Shown: positions 1 to 11,700 of the stretch, piece after piece
How positions within the stretch are numbered: position 1 is the stretch's first letter
Layout of the letters: every line of letters begins with the position of its first letter
DNA from: Orobanche coerulescens
Taxonomy: Eukaryota > Streptophyta > Magnoliopsida > Lamiales > Orobanchaceae
Assembly (NCBI GenBank): GCA_033398695.1
Contig: CM065802.1
Coordinates: forward strand, 205,983,096-206,047,095
DNA: 64,000 nucleotides
Direction of reading: 5' to 3'
Translations under genes and position numbers: made by a program
The notes under the pieces: generated by a model
Databases searched by the model: none
What the model was told of the DNA's origin: nothing
The model's input: only the letters and a program-made list of their open reading frames with translations

Positions 1-553
1 GGATCTACTTGAGATTCAAGAAGGCCCGACAGTTGTTCAAATCCCAAGCCCAGATATAGCTTTGCTAGAGGGCAGCCCAGATATAGCTAAAAACAGAAAG
101 CTTGAGGGCGGACCCCAGATATTGCCTTAATAATGGCATGAGGGCGTCTTTGTCGTATTTCCTGAAAATGAGAGTTAAATCATAAAACTCGAAAAGGAAA
201 ATACTCTATAAAAAGGATGAACAACCGAAGGTCGACTTGATGATTAAGGAAAATCCATCCTAGCTTGGAAATTAGACTTAGGCGTGAGGAAGCTTCAAGG
301 AAAGTGTGATATTTTATTTTGTCTTGGAAAAAGAACTTTAGCATGTGGGAGATTCAAAATAAGCGTGATGTTGTGAAGACCAAGACCTTTTCAAGACTTC
401 TTTATTTACTTTCTAGGATAGTTGTTGTTAGCTTATTTCCTTTTAATCTAGTCACATGTGTGACCGCCCTTCATTGTCTTAGAAATAGGGACACTCTTGA
501 TTTTATTTCCTTAGTTTAATTTGTCAGGGATAATATAGTTTACTCTGTACACT

Positions 554-563
554 CCTATAAAAA
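554..563 (+). promoter_or_regulatory. TATA box of the CRM-like 5' LTR
   Basis: CTATAAAAAG, matched by CCTATAAAAG at 26546-26555 in the 3' LTR. It lies upstream of the CGAAGTG repeat array, so that array would be transcribed. Confidence 0.6.
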
Positions 564-822
564 GAGACCTTTTGGTAATGAAAAGACAGATCACATTTGA
601 AATCAAAAATATATTTCGGCCTTGTGCTTGAGTCAAGAGCTGTTGCTCGGATTTTCTTGAGTTTTATTCTTATAATTCTCACTTCTACATTCTTAAAATT
701 TTAGTCCATAAAATTGTTAAGTCTTAGACAGAAACTTGAGTTCTTAGAATAATTCCAAACGTTTCTTTAGAACAGGATTCTAAGGGGATTATAGTGATTA
801 ATTCTAAGAGTTTGAAGTGCCC

Positions 823-1165
823 TCGTCATCTCCGTGTCCCGTCTCGTTGTACCAAAGTGTAGTCCATTGTTGCTGTAATGAAGTGCTGTCCAAGTATTGC
901 TGTACCGACGTGCAATCGACTCTCGCTGAATCGAAGTGCAATCGATTCTCTCTGTATCGAAGTGGTGTCCGAATATTGTTGTATCGAAGTGCTGTATCGA
1001 AGTGTTGTATCGGGCGTCTTGTCGAATATTCTTTGTATCAAAGTCTTTGTATCGGTCTTTGTCCAATATTCTTTGTATCGAAGTGTTGTATCGGGCGTCT
1101 TGTCCGAATATTGTTGTATTGAAGTGCTGTATCGAAGTGTTGTTGTACCGAAGTGCTGTCCGTTA
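823..1165 (+). repeat. Degenerate tandem repeat array (CGAAGTG units) in the CRM-like LTR
   Basis: Many units of the type TGTATCGAAGTGCTG alternating with TGTCCGAATATTG. The 3' LTR has the same units in a shorter, differently ordered array (26816-27085). Several long open frames over this stretch are low-complexity by-products of the repeats, not genes. Confidence 0.75.
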
Positions 1166-1283
1166 TTGTTATTTGTTGTTTGCTGTTCGTTTCTTTACTC
1201 CAGAAACCTTACTTCCGCTTCGTACAATCACGATTCACAACAGTCCCTGTATTGGTATCACTGTTTGGGTATCGTTTGGTATC

Positions 1284-1435
1284 GTTTAGCATCAGAGAAC
1301 GGTTTAGTCGTTCCTCTCTTATCGTTTATTCTCACACACACATATATATAATTTTTTGGTTCGTATTGGAGTTAAGTTGTTGTGTTTTAGGTAAGATATT
1401 CGATACTTATTTCCTATTTCGAATCACTTGGTACC
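1284..1435 (+). other. Leader between the 5' LTR and gag of the CRM-like element
   Basis: AT-rich untranslated leader with a CATCAGAG motif near 1289-1297 that could be a decayed primer binding site, and a GTAAGATA donor-like site near 1390. No coding content. Confidence 0.5.
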
Positions 1436-2730
1436 ATGATGACAGGATCAAGAAACTCGAAGGATGGAGAAACTCCAGCACCTAGACGAGCCGGGAAGGA
1501 TCCTGTAGATGAGGAAAAGGTCCTAAGCGATGACCCAGTTACTAATAAAATCCAGAGCTTCCGTGATGTGCAATTCCAACTCGAAGGCCTGACATCCTAC
1601 ATACGAAGGATGGAAAACATGATGTTGGAGATGAGAGTAGAGCTGAAATCCCACAGAACTTCACAAACTCCCGAACCTACTATTAGGAATATGGAAGATC
1701 GAGAAAAAAGAACCCACAATGGGAGGAAGGGATTCACAGTATAGAGGTAGAGGAAGGGGTAGAGTTAGGGCAGCCCCTCCACCACCCGAATACTATCTGG
1801 AAGATGAATATGACGAGTACTTTGAGGATGATAGGCAGTTTAGGATCGACCGAGAGCCTAGGGAACAACAAGGACGGGTAGACGATAACTTAAGTAGTGT
1901 TAAGTTTTCCATACCACCTTTTGAAGGTAAATCTGATCCCGAAACTTACTTTGAATGGGTTAGGAAGGTCGAGGGACAATTTGAGTGTCGAAACTTTTCT
2001 GATCTTAAGAAGGTTAAGATAGCTACTGTAGAGTTCACTGGGTATGCTCTTCTATGATGGGATCATGTAGTTCAACTTAGGCATCGACGTGGGGAAAGAC
2101 CTATAGATACATGGGAAGAGCTTAAGCGAGTGATGAAGGAAAGGTTTGTTCCTAGCTATTACATGAGGGACCTTAGGTATAGTCTTCAAACTTTAAGACA
2201 AGGGACCAAGTCGGTAGACGATTACTATAAGGAGATGGAAACCGGACTAATTAGGTGTCATATAGAGGAGGACCACGATAGCACCATGACTAGGTTCTTA
2301 ACCGGACTTAATGTTGAGATTAGAGACCAATTAGAGCTCATGACTATGCATGACTTAGAGGAGATGGTGCACACGGCTAGGAAAATAGAAACCCAAGTTC
2401 GGAGGCGTCAAACTAGGAAGAACACCACTCCTAGTATCCCATGGAAACCTAGATAGCCCATTAACCATAAAGAAGACCCTAAACCGTCGGTCATTAGGGT
2501 CCAGTCAGCCCCTAATCCGCCAACTAAGTCCCAACCTTCACCAAATTCCAAACCTCAACCTAGGACACATGAGATCCGAAGTGTCAAGGTATAGGTCACA
2601 TAGCCCCGAACTGTCCAAATAAGCGAGCTGTAGTCATTAAGTCAGGGGAGATAGCGACCGAAAGTGAGGGTGAAGAAGAGATTAAGAATGAGGATAGTGG
2701 AGAAGAGATAGAAGAATGTAACGAATAGAT
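1436..2730 (+). pseudogene. gag: gag of the CRM-like element, broken
   Basis: Encodes the capsid/nucleocapsid polyprotein. The start is the ATG at 1436. The frame shifts near 1720-1740. A retrotransposon gag domain follows (PPFEGKSDPETYFEWVRKVE, then a PIDTWEELKRVMKERFVP block). Stops lie at 2055-2057 (expected Trp codon) and 2454-2456. A decayed zinc knuckle (KCQGIGHIAPNCPNKR) is readable near 2580-2630 in another frame. At least two stops and two frameshifts make it a pseudogene. Confidence 0.8.
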
Positions 2731-2752
2731 CTTAGAAGGGAAAATTAATGAA

Positions 2753-5701
2753 GTGCTTAGAATGTCCTTGTCAGCTAAGATAGTGGAAGATGAGGATAGC
2801 GAGAGGGATAACTTGTTTCAGTGTAGGTGCTACATTAAGGAGAAACTATGTAGTATGATCATAGACAGGGGTAGTTGTGTCAATGTCGTTAGCACAACCT
2901 TGGTGCAGAAACTAGAACTTAAAACCGAAAGGCACCCTAAACTATATAAGTTGATGTGGATTAATAATGCTGGAGAACTGAAGGTAGTGAGTAGATGCAC
3001 CGTGCCCTTTAAGATAGGTAGATATAAGGATGAAGTAGTTTGCGATGTCTCCCCTATGCATGCCACCCAGATCCTTTTAGGAAGACCATGGCAGTACGAC
3101 CGCAAAGTTACTCATGATGGGTTTTCGAACAAGTATCCCTTCATCTTTGGGAAGAAGAAATTCAACCTATCACCTATGACCCCTAAACAGATCCTTGAAG
3201 ATCAGAGGATATTAGAGCAAGCACTGAGAAAATGAAAAAAAAAAGAGAAGGAAAAGAAAACAGTCACGGCAGTCCCTAAAAGGATAAAAATCGTCGCCCT
3301 TTGTAGGGCTAGTGAGGTTAAATGGGCCTTGCTCGCAAGACGGCCTGTGGTTCTATTACTATTTCGTGATGTATTGCTTAATATTAAATCTATTCCTGAT
3401 ACTACTGATCCATTGATTGTCTCTTTATTGCAGGAGTTTGAAGATGTGTTTCCCGAGGAGACACCACCCGGATTGCCGCCCGTTCGAGGCATCGAACACC
3501 AGATCGACTTCGTTCTAGGATCCTCAATACCAAACCGTCCTGCATACCGAAGTAACCCAGAAGAGACTAAATAAATGCAAAGGCAAGTGGATGATCTACT
3601 AGCAAAGGGACATGTGAAGGAAAGCATGAGTCCTTGTGCAGTTCCGGTGTTGCTAGTACCAAAGAAAGATGGCTCGTGGAGGATGTGCGTAGACTGCCGT
3701 GCAATAAACAACATTACGGTGAAATATTGACATCCCATCCCTATACTTGATGACATGTTAGATGAATTATATGATTCCATAATATTTTCAAAAATTGATT
3801 TAAAAAGTGGGTACCATCAGATTAGAATGAAAGAGGGAGACGAGTGGAAAACAGCGTTTAAAACTAAACATGGTTTGTATGAATGGTTAGTTATGCCATT
3901 TGGGCTCACTAATGCACCAAGCACATTTATGAGGGTAATGAATCATGTTCTACGTGCTTTTATTGGAAAATTTGTTGTTGTATACTCCTAATATATAGCA
4001 AAAGTTTGAATGAACATATAAAGCATTTGAAAGATGTGTTGCTTGTGCTTAGAAAGGAACACTTGTTTGCTAATATTCAAAAGTGCAACTTTAGCACCGA
4101 GAAATTGGCTTTCCTTGGTTTTGTTGTTGGTTTCCAGGGGATACAGGTCGATGAAGAGAAAGTGAGGGCAATTAGAGAATGGGACAGCCCTAAAAATGTG
4201 AGCGAAGTCCGAAGCTTCCACGACTTGGCAAGCTTCTACCGCCGGTTTGTACCCAACTTCAGTACTGTAGCCGCCCCTTTGACCTAGGTAATCAAGAAGA
4301 ATGTTAGATTCAAGTGGGAACAGGAACAAGAGACGGCCTTCAAGGCCTTGAAAGAAAAACTGACGAACGCTCCACTGCTAGCCCTGCCGAATTTTGCTAA
4401 GTCTTTTGAGATCGAGTGTGATGCATCCGGTACAGGTATAGGAGCTGTTTTGATCCAAGAGGGTAGGTCGATTGCCTACTTCAGTGAGAAGTTGGGAGGA
4501 GCTTCGCTGAACTATCCAACTTATGACAAGGAACTGTATGCCTTGGTTCGAGCACTCGAGATTTGGCAACATTACTTATGTCCCAAAGAGTTCGTGATAC
4601 ACACTGATCACGAGTCCTTAAAACATCTGAAGGGGAAACAGAAGTTGAATAGGAGGCATGCTCGGTGGATGGAATTCATAGAGACATTCCCGTACGTGAT
4701 CAAATATAAATAGGGAAAAGAAAACGTCATTGCTGATGCTCTATCTCGCAGGTATACCTTCCTGACTGCTTTAGATTCGAAAATACTTGGTTTTGAATTG
4801 ATTAAAAATCTGTACGAGAAAGATATTGATTTTGGCGAGATTTTCATTACTTGTGAGAAGTCTGGGGTAGATAAGTTCTATAAGAGCGATGGTTTTCTGT
4901 TTAGGGAAAATAAATTATGCATAGCCGCTAGCTCTATACGTGAACTGTTGTTTCTCGAATCGCATGGGGAAGGGTTGAATGGTCATTTTGGCATTGATAA
5001 AACCTTGTCTGTTTTGCAAGAATATTTCTACTGGACGGGTATGAAACGAGATGTCATTCGTATTTGTGGTCGCTGTATCACTTGTAAAATGGCTAAAAAT
5101 CGAGTTCAGCCCCACGGTTTGTATACCCCACTCCTCATTCCTAATATTCCTTGGACTGATATATCGATGGATTTCGTGATGGGATTGCCTAGAAACCGGT
5201 ATGGGAGGGATTCTATATTTGTTGTGGTTGATAGATTTTCAAAAATGGCACACTTCATAGCTTGTCACAAAACTGATGATGCATCTCACGTGGCTAATCT
5301 TTTTTTTAGAGAGATCATTCGTTTACATGGAATGCCTAGGACTATAGTTTCTGATCGTGATGCTAAGTTCCTAAGTTATTTTTGGAAAACCTTATGGGCA
5401 AAATTAGGCATAAAGCTTCTATTTTCTACCACTTGTCACCCACAAACCGATGGGCAAACCGAAGTAGTAAATAGAACTCTTTCTACATTGTTAAGGGTTG
5501 TAATCAACAAACATTAAAACTTGGGAAGAATGTTTGCCACATGTTGAGTTTGCTTATAATCGAACAGTGCATTCTGCTTCTCAATTTTCTCCTTTTGAAA
5601 TTGTTTATGGATTTAATCCTTTGACCCCACTTGATCTTGTGCCTTTGCCAGTGACTGAAAGGATTAGTATAGATGGGAAGAAGAAAGACGAGCTAGTTAA
5701 G
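2753..5701 (+). pseudogene. pol: pol part 1 of the CRM-like element: protease, RT, RNase H, integrase core
   Basis: Domains in order: aspartic protease around 2820-3100, RT about 3430-4000, RT connection 4006-4287, RNase H 4348-4713 ([14 protein letters not shown], then a [10 protein letters not shown] block), integrase zinc region and DDE core 4798-5517, integrase continuation 5534-5701. The protease reads IDRGSCVN where the family has D-S/T-G. The RT segment FVVVY runs into TCCTAA with the YFDD core missing at about 3980-3992. Stops occur near 3572, 3728, 4285 and 4711, with a frameshift near 5515. The gene is cut at 5701 by the Tekay-like insertion and continues at 25235. Confidence 0.88.
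5697..5701. repeat. Target site duplication TTAAG (left copy; right copy at 25230-25234)
   Basis: TTAAG directly precedes TGTAACACC at 5702 and directly follows ATCACA ending at 25229. This fixes both ends of the nested Tekay-like element and joins the two halves of the CRM-like integrase. Confidence 0.92.
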
Positions 5702-7333
5702 TGTAACACCCCAACCTAGGCGGATATTACAGTGCCGTGGACCCCCGACTGGGACCCACCAGGCGAATGAAAATTAATGATTTAAATAATATAATAGCAG
5801 TACCGAACCACATTATATTATCAAATACTCCGATGAGGAGCTTAAATACAATACACCAGGACAATACCGAATACTAGTATATTTTATATGAAGATAAAAT
5901 ACACCACCATGAATGAATAAACATTCCAAACGGAATTCTGCAGCGGAAATACAAATGAAGAAAACAAGGATGACTGAAGAGACTGGGGGCCCCTACTAGT
6001 ATCACTGGGACTCCTCGCCGTCAACGTGCTCTTCCCGTGCTTTTGCCTTGCCATGACCTGAAAAACAATATCCCCCAACGGGGTCAGTTACACAGAACAA
6101 CAATCCTCAAGAGTTGAGTAAACACAATCCTATTGAAAACATACGCAATCAAATATGCTATATGAATCAACTAACAGTACGGCTCAAAGAATGGCGCCAC
6201 ACTACGCCCGGGATGGAAATGTGTCCGTGCACAAGCCACCAACGATTATCGATCGAATACACGTGTAGTCTTGTACCGAATCAGTCTCACAAAGCAATCG
6301 ACTCGTGTGCACAGTCCAATGTGGGGCCAACAACCAACACACGACTTAAATGTGCCCGACATGAAAATCCTACACATACCAACCGGCACGCCAGTATGAC
6401 CCGGAATGCCACGATATAACAAAAGTGACATCGAAAATCAATAAAGACTCACCAAGATGAAATGATGGTGAAATGAATGACAGCTCAATGAAACGATTGG
6501 AACCGTCGTTCCTCGTGAATGAAGTAATTAAGTGACAATTACAAGTTTCAATACGGTTAGTACTTTATGAATGAATTATGATTATGAATGAACAACAACG
6601 AAAGGAGTGAATATCCTTTTAACCGAGTAAGAATTAACTTACACAACACCGATGAAGAATGTCCGTCCACGAACAACATCCTAAATGAAATGTCGGTCGC
6701 TCGAACAACCTTGAATAACACAATTACCAATAATCCGTTCAATAAACGTATCAAACACGATTATAACCAACTCAAACATCGATACAACAATATCCAAACT
6801 CATAGATGCACTCTAACGAATACATTGCAAATATCCTTCCCGTTGGTTACAACCAAACCCAAATTATCGAAACCAACTTTCAAATGATTGATTCAAACCA
6901 GCAAAACAATATCAATGGCATCAATAATCCAATAGGGATCCACAATTCAAGATTACAACAACATCAATCGGAAAATCCCCGAATTAACCGAAGTCAACCC
7001 CAAAGGTTCTTGAAATAATTCCCAAAATAGCCATTAAATCCGTAGGAATACATTCATCTAAGGTAGATAATCCATATCTAACATATTCCAATAACAATCC
7101 AAGCTTACACGAAGAAATCGGAAGGAAAAACCCAAAAATCCGAAATCCAAGAGATTAATACCTTGATTTGATGTGATGAGGGTGATGAAATGATGATTAA
7201 TCCGAATGGTAAGCTTGAAGATGATGATTGATGATTACACCTCGAAGAACACTCTCCAAATCGCCCGGAATCGCCCAAAATCGTCTAAGAAACGAAGAGA
7301 AATGACAAATGATGAAGAAAGGACTGAACTGTC

Positions 7334-7343
7334 CTATTTATAG
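7334..7343 (-). promoter_or_regulatory. TATA box of the Tekay-like 3' LTR
   Basis: Minus strand reads CTATAAATAG, conserved at 24415-24424 in the other LTR. It lies 10 bp downstream of the last palindrome unit of the U3 array. Confidence 0.7.
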
Positions 7344-7353
7344 CAGCATCAGT

Positions 7354-7895
7354 TAGCGTGCGCTAGCTCCTGTGCTTAGCGTGCGCTAACGGGTGTACTG
7401 GGTAGTCCAGTACCCTCTATTTGCAACGGTAGTGTGCGCTACGTACCTTTTGTAGCATGCGCTACAACCATGTAATTAGCGTGCGTTAACATCATTGGTT
7501 AGCGTGCGCTAACGAATTATCTGATGCCCAGTACTGGAGTCCAGAACCTCCTGTTCTCTGATATGATCTTGGTAGCATGCGCTACTACACCGTTTGCGTA
7601 CGCTAAGCCCACTCATAGCGTGCGCTATGCATTTATCCAATGCAGTCCAGTAGCCACTGGACTCTGCCTGATCCGTCCTTAGCGCGCGCTATACCGGCTG
7701 CATAGCGTACGCTACTCCGACCTACTAGCGCGCGCTACTTACCATTCATAGCGTATGCTACTTATAACCCAACTGCAGTCCAGTGCCTACTGGACTGCCT
7801 GCTTGAAATAAACTAGCGTGCGCTAGTGTTGAGAGGTGGCGTGCGCTACCCGTACTCAATTAGCGCACGCTAAAGAGAGTACATAGCGTGCGCTA
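7354..7895. repeat. U3 array of 17 near-palindromes, consensus TAGCGYRCGCTA
   Basis: Units start at 7354, 7377, 7430, 7453, 7477, 7500, 7573, 7594, 7616, 7680, 7703, 7726, 7749, 7814, 7837, 7861 and 7884. Most read TAGCGTGCGCTA; some are perfect palindromes (TAGCGCGCGCTA, TAGCGTACGCTA). Spacing is irregular but 23 bp recurs often. Between them lie inverted pairs of the type CAGTCCAGT...ACTGGACT. The array ends 10 bp from the TATA box. Confidence 0.9.
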
Positions 7896-8125
7896 CTCCT
7901 CACACACAGCACCCTATGAAAATTACAACGATGATAAACATCGCACGATTCTTCAACTAGATTGATGATGAATGACGATTGATACACGATACAATTACTC
8001 TGAATGATTAATACAATGATTGAATAAGAGTGACAAAAGATCATTAATGAGTGAAAATTACTGAGTGACAATTACAGAATGATAAGCACTGAATGATAAT
8101 GACCGAATTACAACCGGGTATTACA

Positions 8126-8150
8126 TACACCCCCCCCCCCCCCTTAAAAG
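8126..8150 (-). other. Polypurine tract of the Tekay-like element
   Basis: On the minus strand a run of 14 G (8130-8143) preceded by CTTTTAA lies directly before the 3' LTR start. This is the plus-strand priming site. Confidence 0.8.
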
Positions 8151-8166
8151 AGTTTTGTCCCCGAAA

Positions 8167-9665
8167 CTAAGGGTCAAACAAATCGGGATAACTCTCCCAC
8201 ATACTATCCTCGGTTTCCCAAGTAGCCTCTTCGACTCCGTGTCTAGACCACTGAATTTTAACCAAAGGAATCGTCTTGTTCCTCAACTGTTTGATTCGCC
8301 GCTCTAAAACTCGTATATGATGCTCCTCATATGAATGATCATCGGCGATCTCGACTTCGTCGAACTGAAGTATGTGACTCGGGTCGGAAACATACTTCCG
8401 TAACTGAGAGACGTGAAACACATTATGAATTCGGCTCAACGTCGGAGGTAGGTCCAATCGATAAGCTAACTCGCCTTCTCGATCCAAAATCTCAAACAGT
8501 CCAATGAATCTCGGACTCAACTTCCCCCTCTTCCCAAAACGAAAAATACCACGACTCGGGGATACCTTGACCAAGACATGGTCACCTGTCTCGAACTCTA
8601 ATGGTCGACGACGATTATCTGCATAAAATTTCTGTCGAATCTGAGCAGTCAACAAACGACTCCTGATCAAAGCTACCTTCTCACGGGCGGCTATAAGCAT
8701 ATCGGGTTCGGTGCCGATTGATTCTGATACGTCATCCCAACACAAAAGAGATCGACAACGACGATCGTACAAGGCCTCGTAAGGTGCCATCTTAATCGAA
8801 GAATGCCAACTGTTGTTGTACGTGAACTCGATCAACGGTAGTTGGGCTTCCCAATCATCTTTCCAATCGAGGACACATGCCCTCAACATGTCCTCCAAAG
8901 TCTGAATAGTCCTCTCTGATTGTCCGTCAGACTGAGGATGAAAAGTTGTACTGAGATTAAGCTGAGTTCCCATAGCATGATGAACTGATTTCCAAAAATG
9001 AGACACGAATCGTCTGTCACGATCGGAAACGATATTTTTAGGAGTACCGTGCAATCTCACTATCTCTTTGATAAACAACTGGGCAAGTCTCTCAGGGCCC
9101 CACGTATCCTTAATCTCAAGGAAATGAGCTGATTTAGTTAAGCGATCCACAATTACCCAGATTGTATTCATGCCACGACGACTCGTCGGCAAACTCGTGA
9201 TGAAGTCCATTGAAATATCCTCCCATTTCCACTATGGGATAGGGAGAGGTTTTAGCATACCCGCCGGTCGCTGATGTTTTATCTTGACTTGCTGACAGGT
9301 CAAACATCTCGAAACAAATTCCGCGACTTCTCACTTCATATTACTCCACCAGTAATTTTGTTTCAAGTCTTTATACATCTTACTAGACCCCTGATGAATG
9401 GAATAAGGGGTAGCATGAGCTTCTCTCAAAATCGAGTTTTTCAACTCGTCATTCGCCGGTACGCACAACCGATTCTTAAAACGCAAAAGTCCATCCTCGT
9501 GGACCACAAACCCGGAGGCTTTCCCCTGAGTCACATCCTCTCGAATGCGTAACAAAGATGGGTCTGAACCCTGATTTTCCCTGATCGCCTCCTCAAGTGG
9601 CGATGAAATCTCCAACGTACAAAGTTGCCCTTGTACTCGCTGTAACCAGACCTCGATCTCGGGTC
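8167..9665 (-). pseudogene. pol: Integrase with C-terminal chromodomain, Tekay-like
   Basis: The zinc-binding N-terminus (HATPYSIHQGS ... CLTCQQVK) is at 9270-9450. The DDE core begins at MDFITSLP (about 9205), with SDRDRRFVSHFW and SDGQSERTIQTLEDML giving the second D and the E. The GPY/F-like region (GKLSPRFIGLFEI) and chromodomain (ATWETEDSMWESYPDLF) end at 8167. In-frame stops lie at 9331-9333 (TGA) and near 9235 (TAG before WKWEDI), and a frameshift near 9675 separates it from RNase H. The chromodomain is expected to target insertion to particular histone marks; its aromatic residues look kept. 9210-8167 is one uninterrupted frame of 347 codons. Confidence 0.9.
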
Positions 9666-10256
9666 TCAGAATTCCTGCTGAAGTTCCTTCTGGACTGTTA
9701 ATCGAGCAACCATCTGCTCCTGAACGGACTTACGACTCAAGGCGTCGGCGACAACGTTCGCCTTGCCCGGGTGGTAAAGGATCTCGATATCATAATCTTT
9801 GATTAGTTCCAACCACTGTCTCTGTCGCATATTTAACTCCTTCTGAGTAAAGATATACTTTAAACTCTTATGATCGGTGAATATCTGACAGGTAACTCCA
9901 TAAAGATAATGACGCCAAATCTTCAATGCAAATACCACGGCTGCTAACTCCAGGTCGTGGGTCGGATAATTAATCTCGTAAGGTCTCAATTGCCGTGAAG
10001 CATAAGCAATAACCTTCACATTCTGGATGAGTACACATCCGAGACCCTGTCCGGACGCATCACTATATACCACAAATCCCTCCGTCCCTTGCGGTAAAGA
10101 AAGAACAGGTGCTGAAGTTAACCGACTCTTGAGTTCCTCAAAACTCTGTTGACACGCGTCGGACCACGTGTATTTCTTATCCTTCCATAAAAGGTTCGTC
10201 ATGGGCTGAGCGATTTTAGAAAATCCCTCCACAAATCGTCGATAATAACCCGCTAA
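9666..10256 (-). pseudogene. pol: RNase H region of the Tekay-like pol
   Basis: Continues the RT frame after a stop at 10257-10259 (RSFL stop LAGYYRRF). Contains [17 protein letters not shown], the [21 protein letters not shown] block and [17 protein letters not shown] with the conserved D, E and D positions, ending with ADALSRKSV. Follows RT directly, as in all Ty3/gypsy elements. Confidence 0.88.
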
Positions 10257-11700
10257 TTAGAGGAAACTTCGGATTTCCTTCACATTTTTCGGAGGTAGCC
10301 AATCTCGAATAGCCTCCGTCTTTTGAGGGTCGACACGAACTCCGTATGATGAAATTACATGTCCGAGAAACGTCACTTCGGACATCCAGAACTCACATTT
10401 GGAAAACTTTCCAAAAATTTGCTCTCGTCTCAACACGTCGAGCACTTGATGAAGGTGAAACTCGTGTTCCTCCCGGTCACGAGAATAAATCAAAATGTCA
10501 TCAATAAAGACAACCACGAACTGATCCAGATAGTCGATGAAAACCCGATTCATTAACTCCATGAATACCGCAGGTGTATTAGTCAACCCAAACGGCATAA
10601 CCACAAACTCATAATGACCATAGCGTGTTCGGAACACCGTCCTTGCGATATCCGACTCTCGAATTCGCAACTGATGATATCCAGATCTTAAGTCGATCTT
10701 GGAAAATACTGAAGCTCCCTGAAGTTGATCCAAAAGATCATCGATACGGGGTAGAGGATATTTATTCTTGATCGTCACCCGGTTCAATTCCCGATAATCA
10801 ATACACAAGCAGAATGAACCATCCTTCTTCTTGACAAACAACACTGGTGCTCCCCACGGGGATGCACTCGGTTGAATATGACCCTTCTCGGTCAAATCCT
10901 CTAATTGATTCTTCAACTCCTGCATTTCGGTCGGGGCCATCCGGTACGGTGCCTTCGATATAGGGGACGTACCGGGCTCCAACTCAATCGTGAATTCCAC
11001 ATCTCTCTGTGGAGGCAAACCAGGTAACTCGTCTGGAAATACCTCGGCATATTCTCTCACCACAGGAATATCCGTCAACGCTACTGATGGTTCCTCGGTC
11101 TTGGTCATATAGCACCAATAACCGACACACCCCTGATTGAGTAATCGCACTGCTTTCATCAAGTTAATGACTCTCCCAGAACAACTGGGATTACCTCCCT
11201 GAAATACACATTCGACCCCTTCGTCTGAAATGATAGTGACCATATGCTTACGGACACTAATGACGGCATCGTGACGATCCATCCAATCAATACCCAAGAT
11301 GACGTCGTCTCTCGGTAAATCCACCACAATTAAGTCTGCTAACCAAATACGGCCATGAAGCTTAATCGGACAATCCTTAATCTCATGATTACCGATAATT
11401 CTTCTACCATCAGGTAGACCAATGACATAAGGTTCACAACTAGTAGCACTACCCAGACGTAGTCTGCTCAAGCATGACTCGGAAATGAATGAATGTGATG
11501 CACCAGTATCAAAAAGGGTACACACAGGTTGAGATAAAATATCGAGTGTACCTGAGATCATCCGGGCCTCTAGATCGTCGGTCTTCTTCATCTCATAAAT
11601 TCGGGGCTTGCCGGCCCCCGAGCCGGACGCTCCCGTCTGATAGTTCTTGGCTCCGCCTTTATTAGCTCCTGTCGTCTTGAGCAGCCCGAAGTGGCTGATT
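10257..11700 (-). pseudogene. pol: Protease and reverse transcriptase of the Tekay-like pol
   Basis: Protease active site [14 protein letters not shown] near 11500-11540 is intact. RT begins around [15 protein letters not shown] and includes [51 protein letters not shown] and the catalytic FIDDILIYS. The frame is open from about 11700 to a stop at 10257. Translation enters from gag through a frameshift near 11690. Confidence 0.9.

Larger units (their letters stand above)
1..1283 (+). repeat. 5' LTR of the CRM-like element (partial, left part outside window)
   Basis: Matches 25994-27208 closely from base 1 onward. The 3' LTR probably starts at 25570, so about 424 bp of this 5' LTR lie left of the window. 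Homology stops at about 1283, just before a leader containing a CATCAGAG motif. A clean TG...CA end could not be fixed, so this boundary is approximate. Confidence 0.8.
5702..8125 (-). repeat. 3' LTR of the Tekay-like element (2424 bp)
   Basis: Plus-strand ends are TGTAACACC and GTATTACA. It matches the interrupted copy at 13325-14190 plus 23727-25229. U3 is at the 8125 side, with a palindrome array and TATA box, and U5 is at the 5702 side. Relative to the other LTR it has about 85 extra bases near 7060-7140 and one palindrome unit fewer. The short open frames inside are not genes. Confidence 0.92.

Noticed and set aside
878..1351. Open frames of 100-157 codons on both strands
   Set aside because: They lie on the CGAAGTG tandem array and LTR tail; composition is repeat-driven and the frames overlap on all sides.
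3202..3780. 192-codon minus-strand open frame
   Set aside because: Antisense shadow of protease/RT of the CRM-like element; no recognisable domain.
6114..7018. Series of 60-100 codon frames repeated at 13737-14054 and 23747-24174
   Set aside because: They lie in LTR U5/R sequence, are duplicated only because LTRs are, and show no protein motifs.
7354..7895. Possible CRISPR-like array (many short repeats with spacers)
   Set aside because: Units are 12-bp palindromes with irregular spacing inside a TSD-bounded plant LTR; no cas genes and no constant spacer length.
7354..7895. Reading the palindromes as FHY3/FAR1 (CACGCGC) or CAMTA (CGCG) binding sites
   Set aside because: The core motifs do not match exactly in most units; assigning a specific factor would be a guess.
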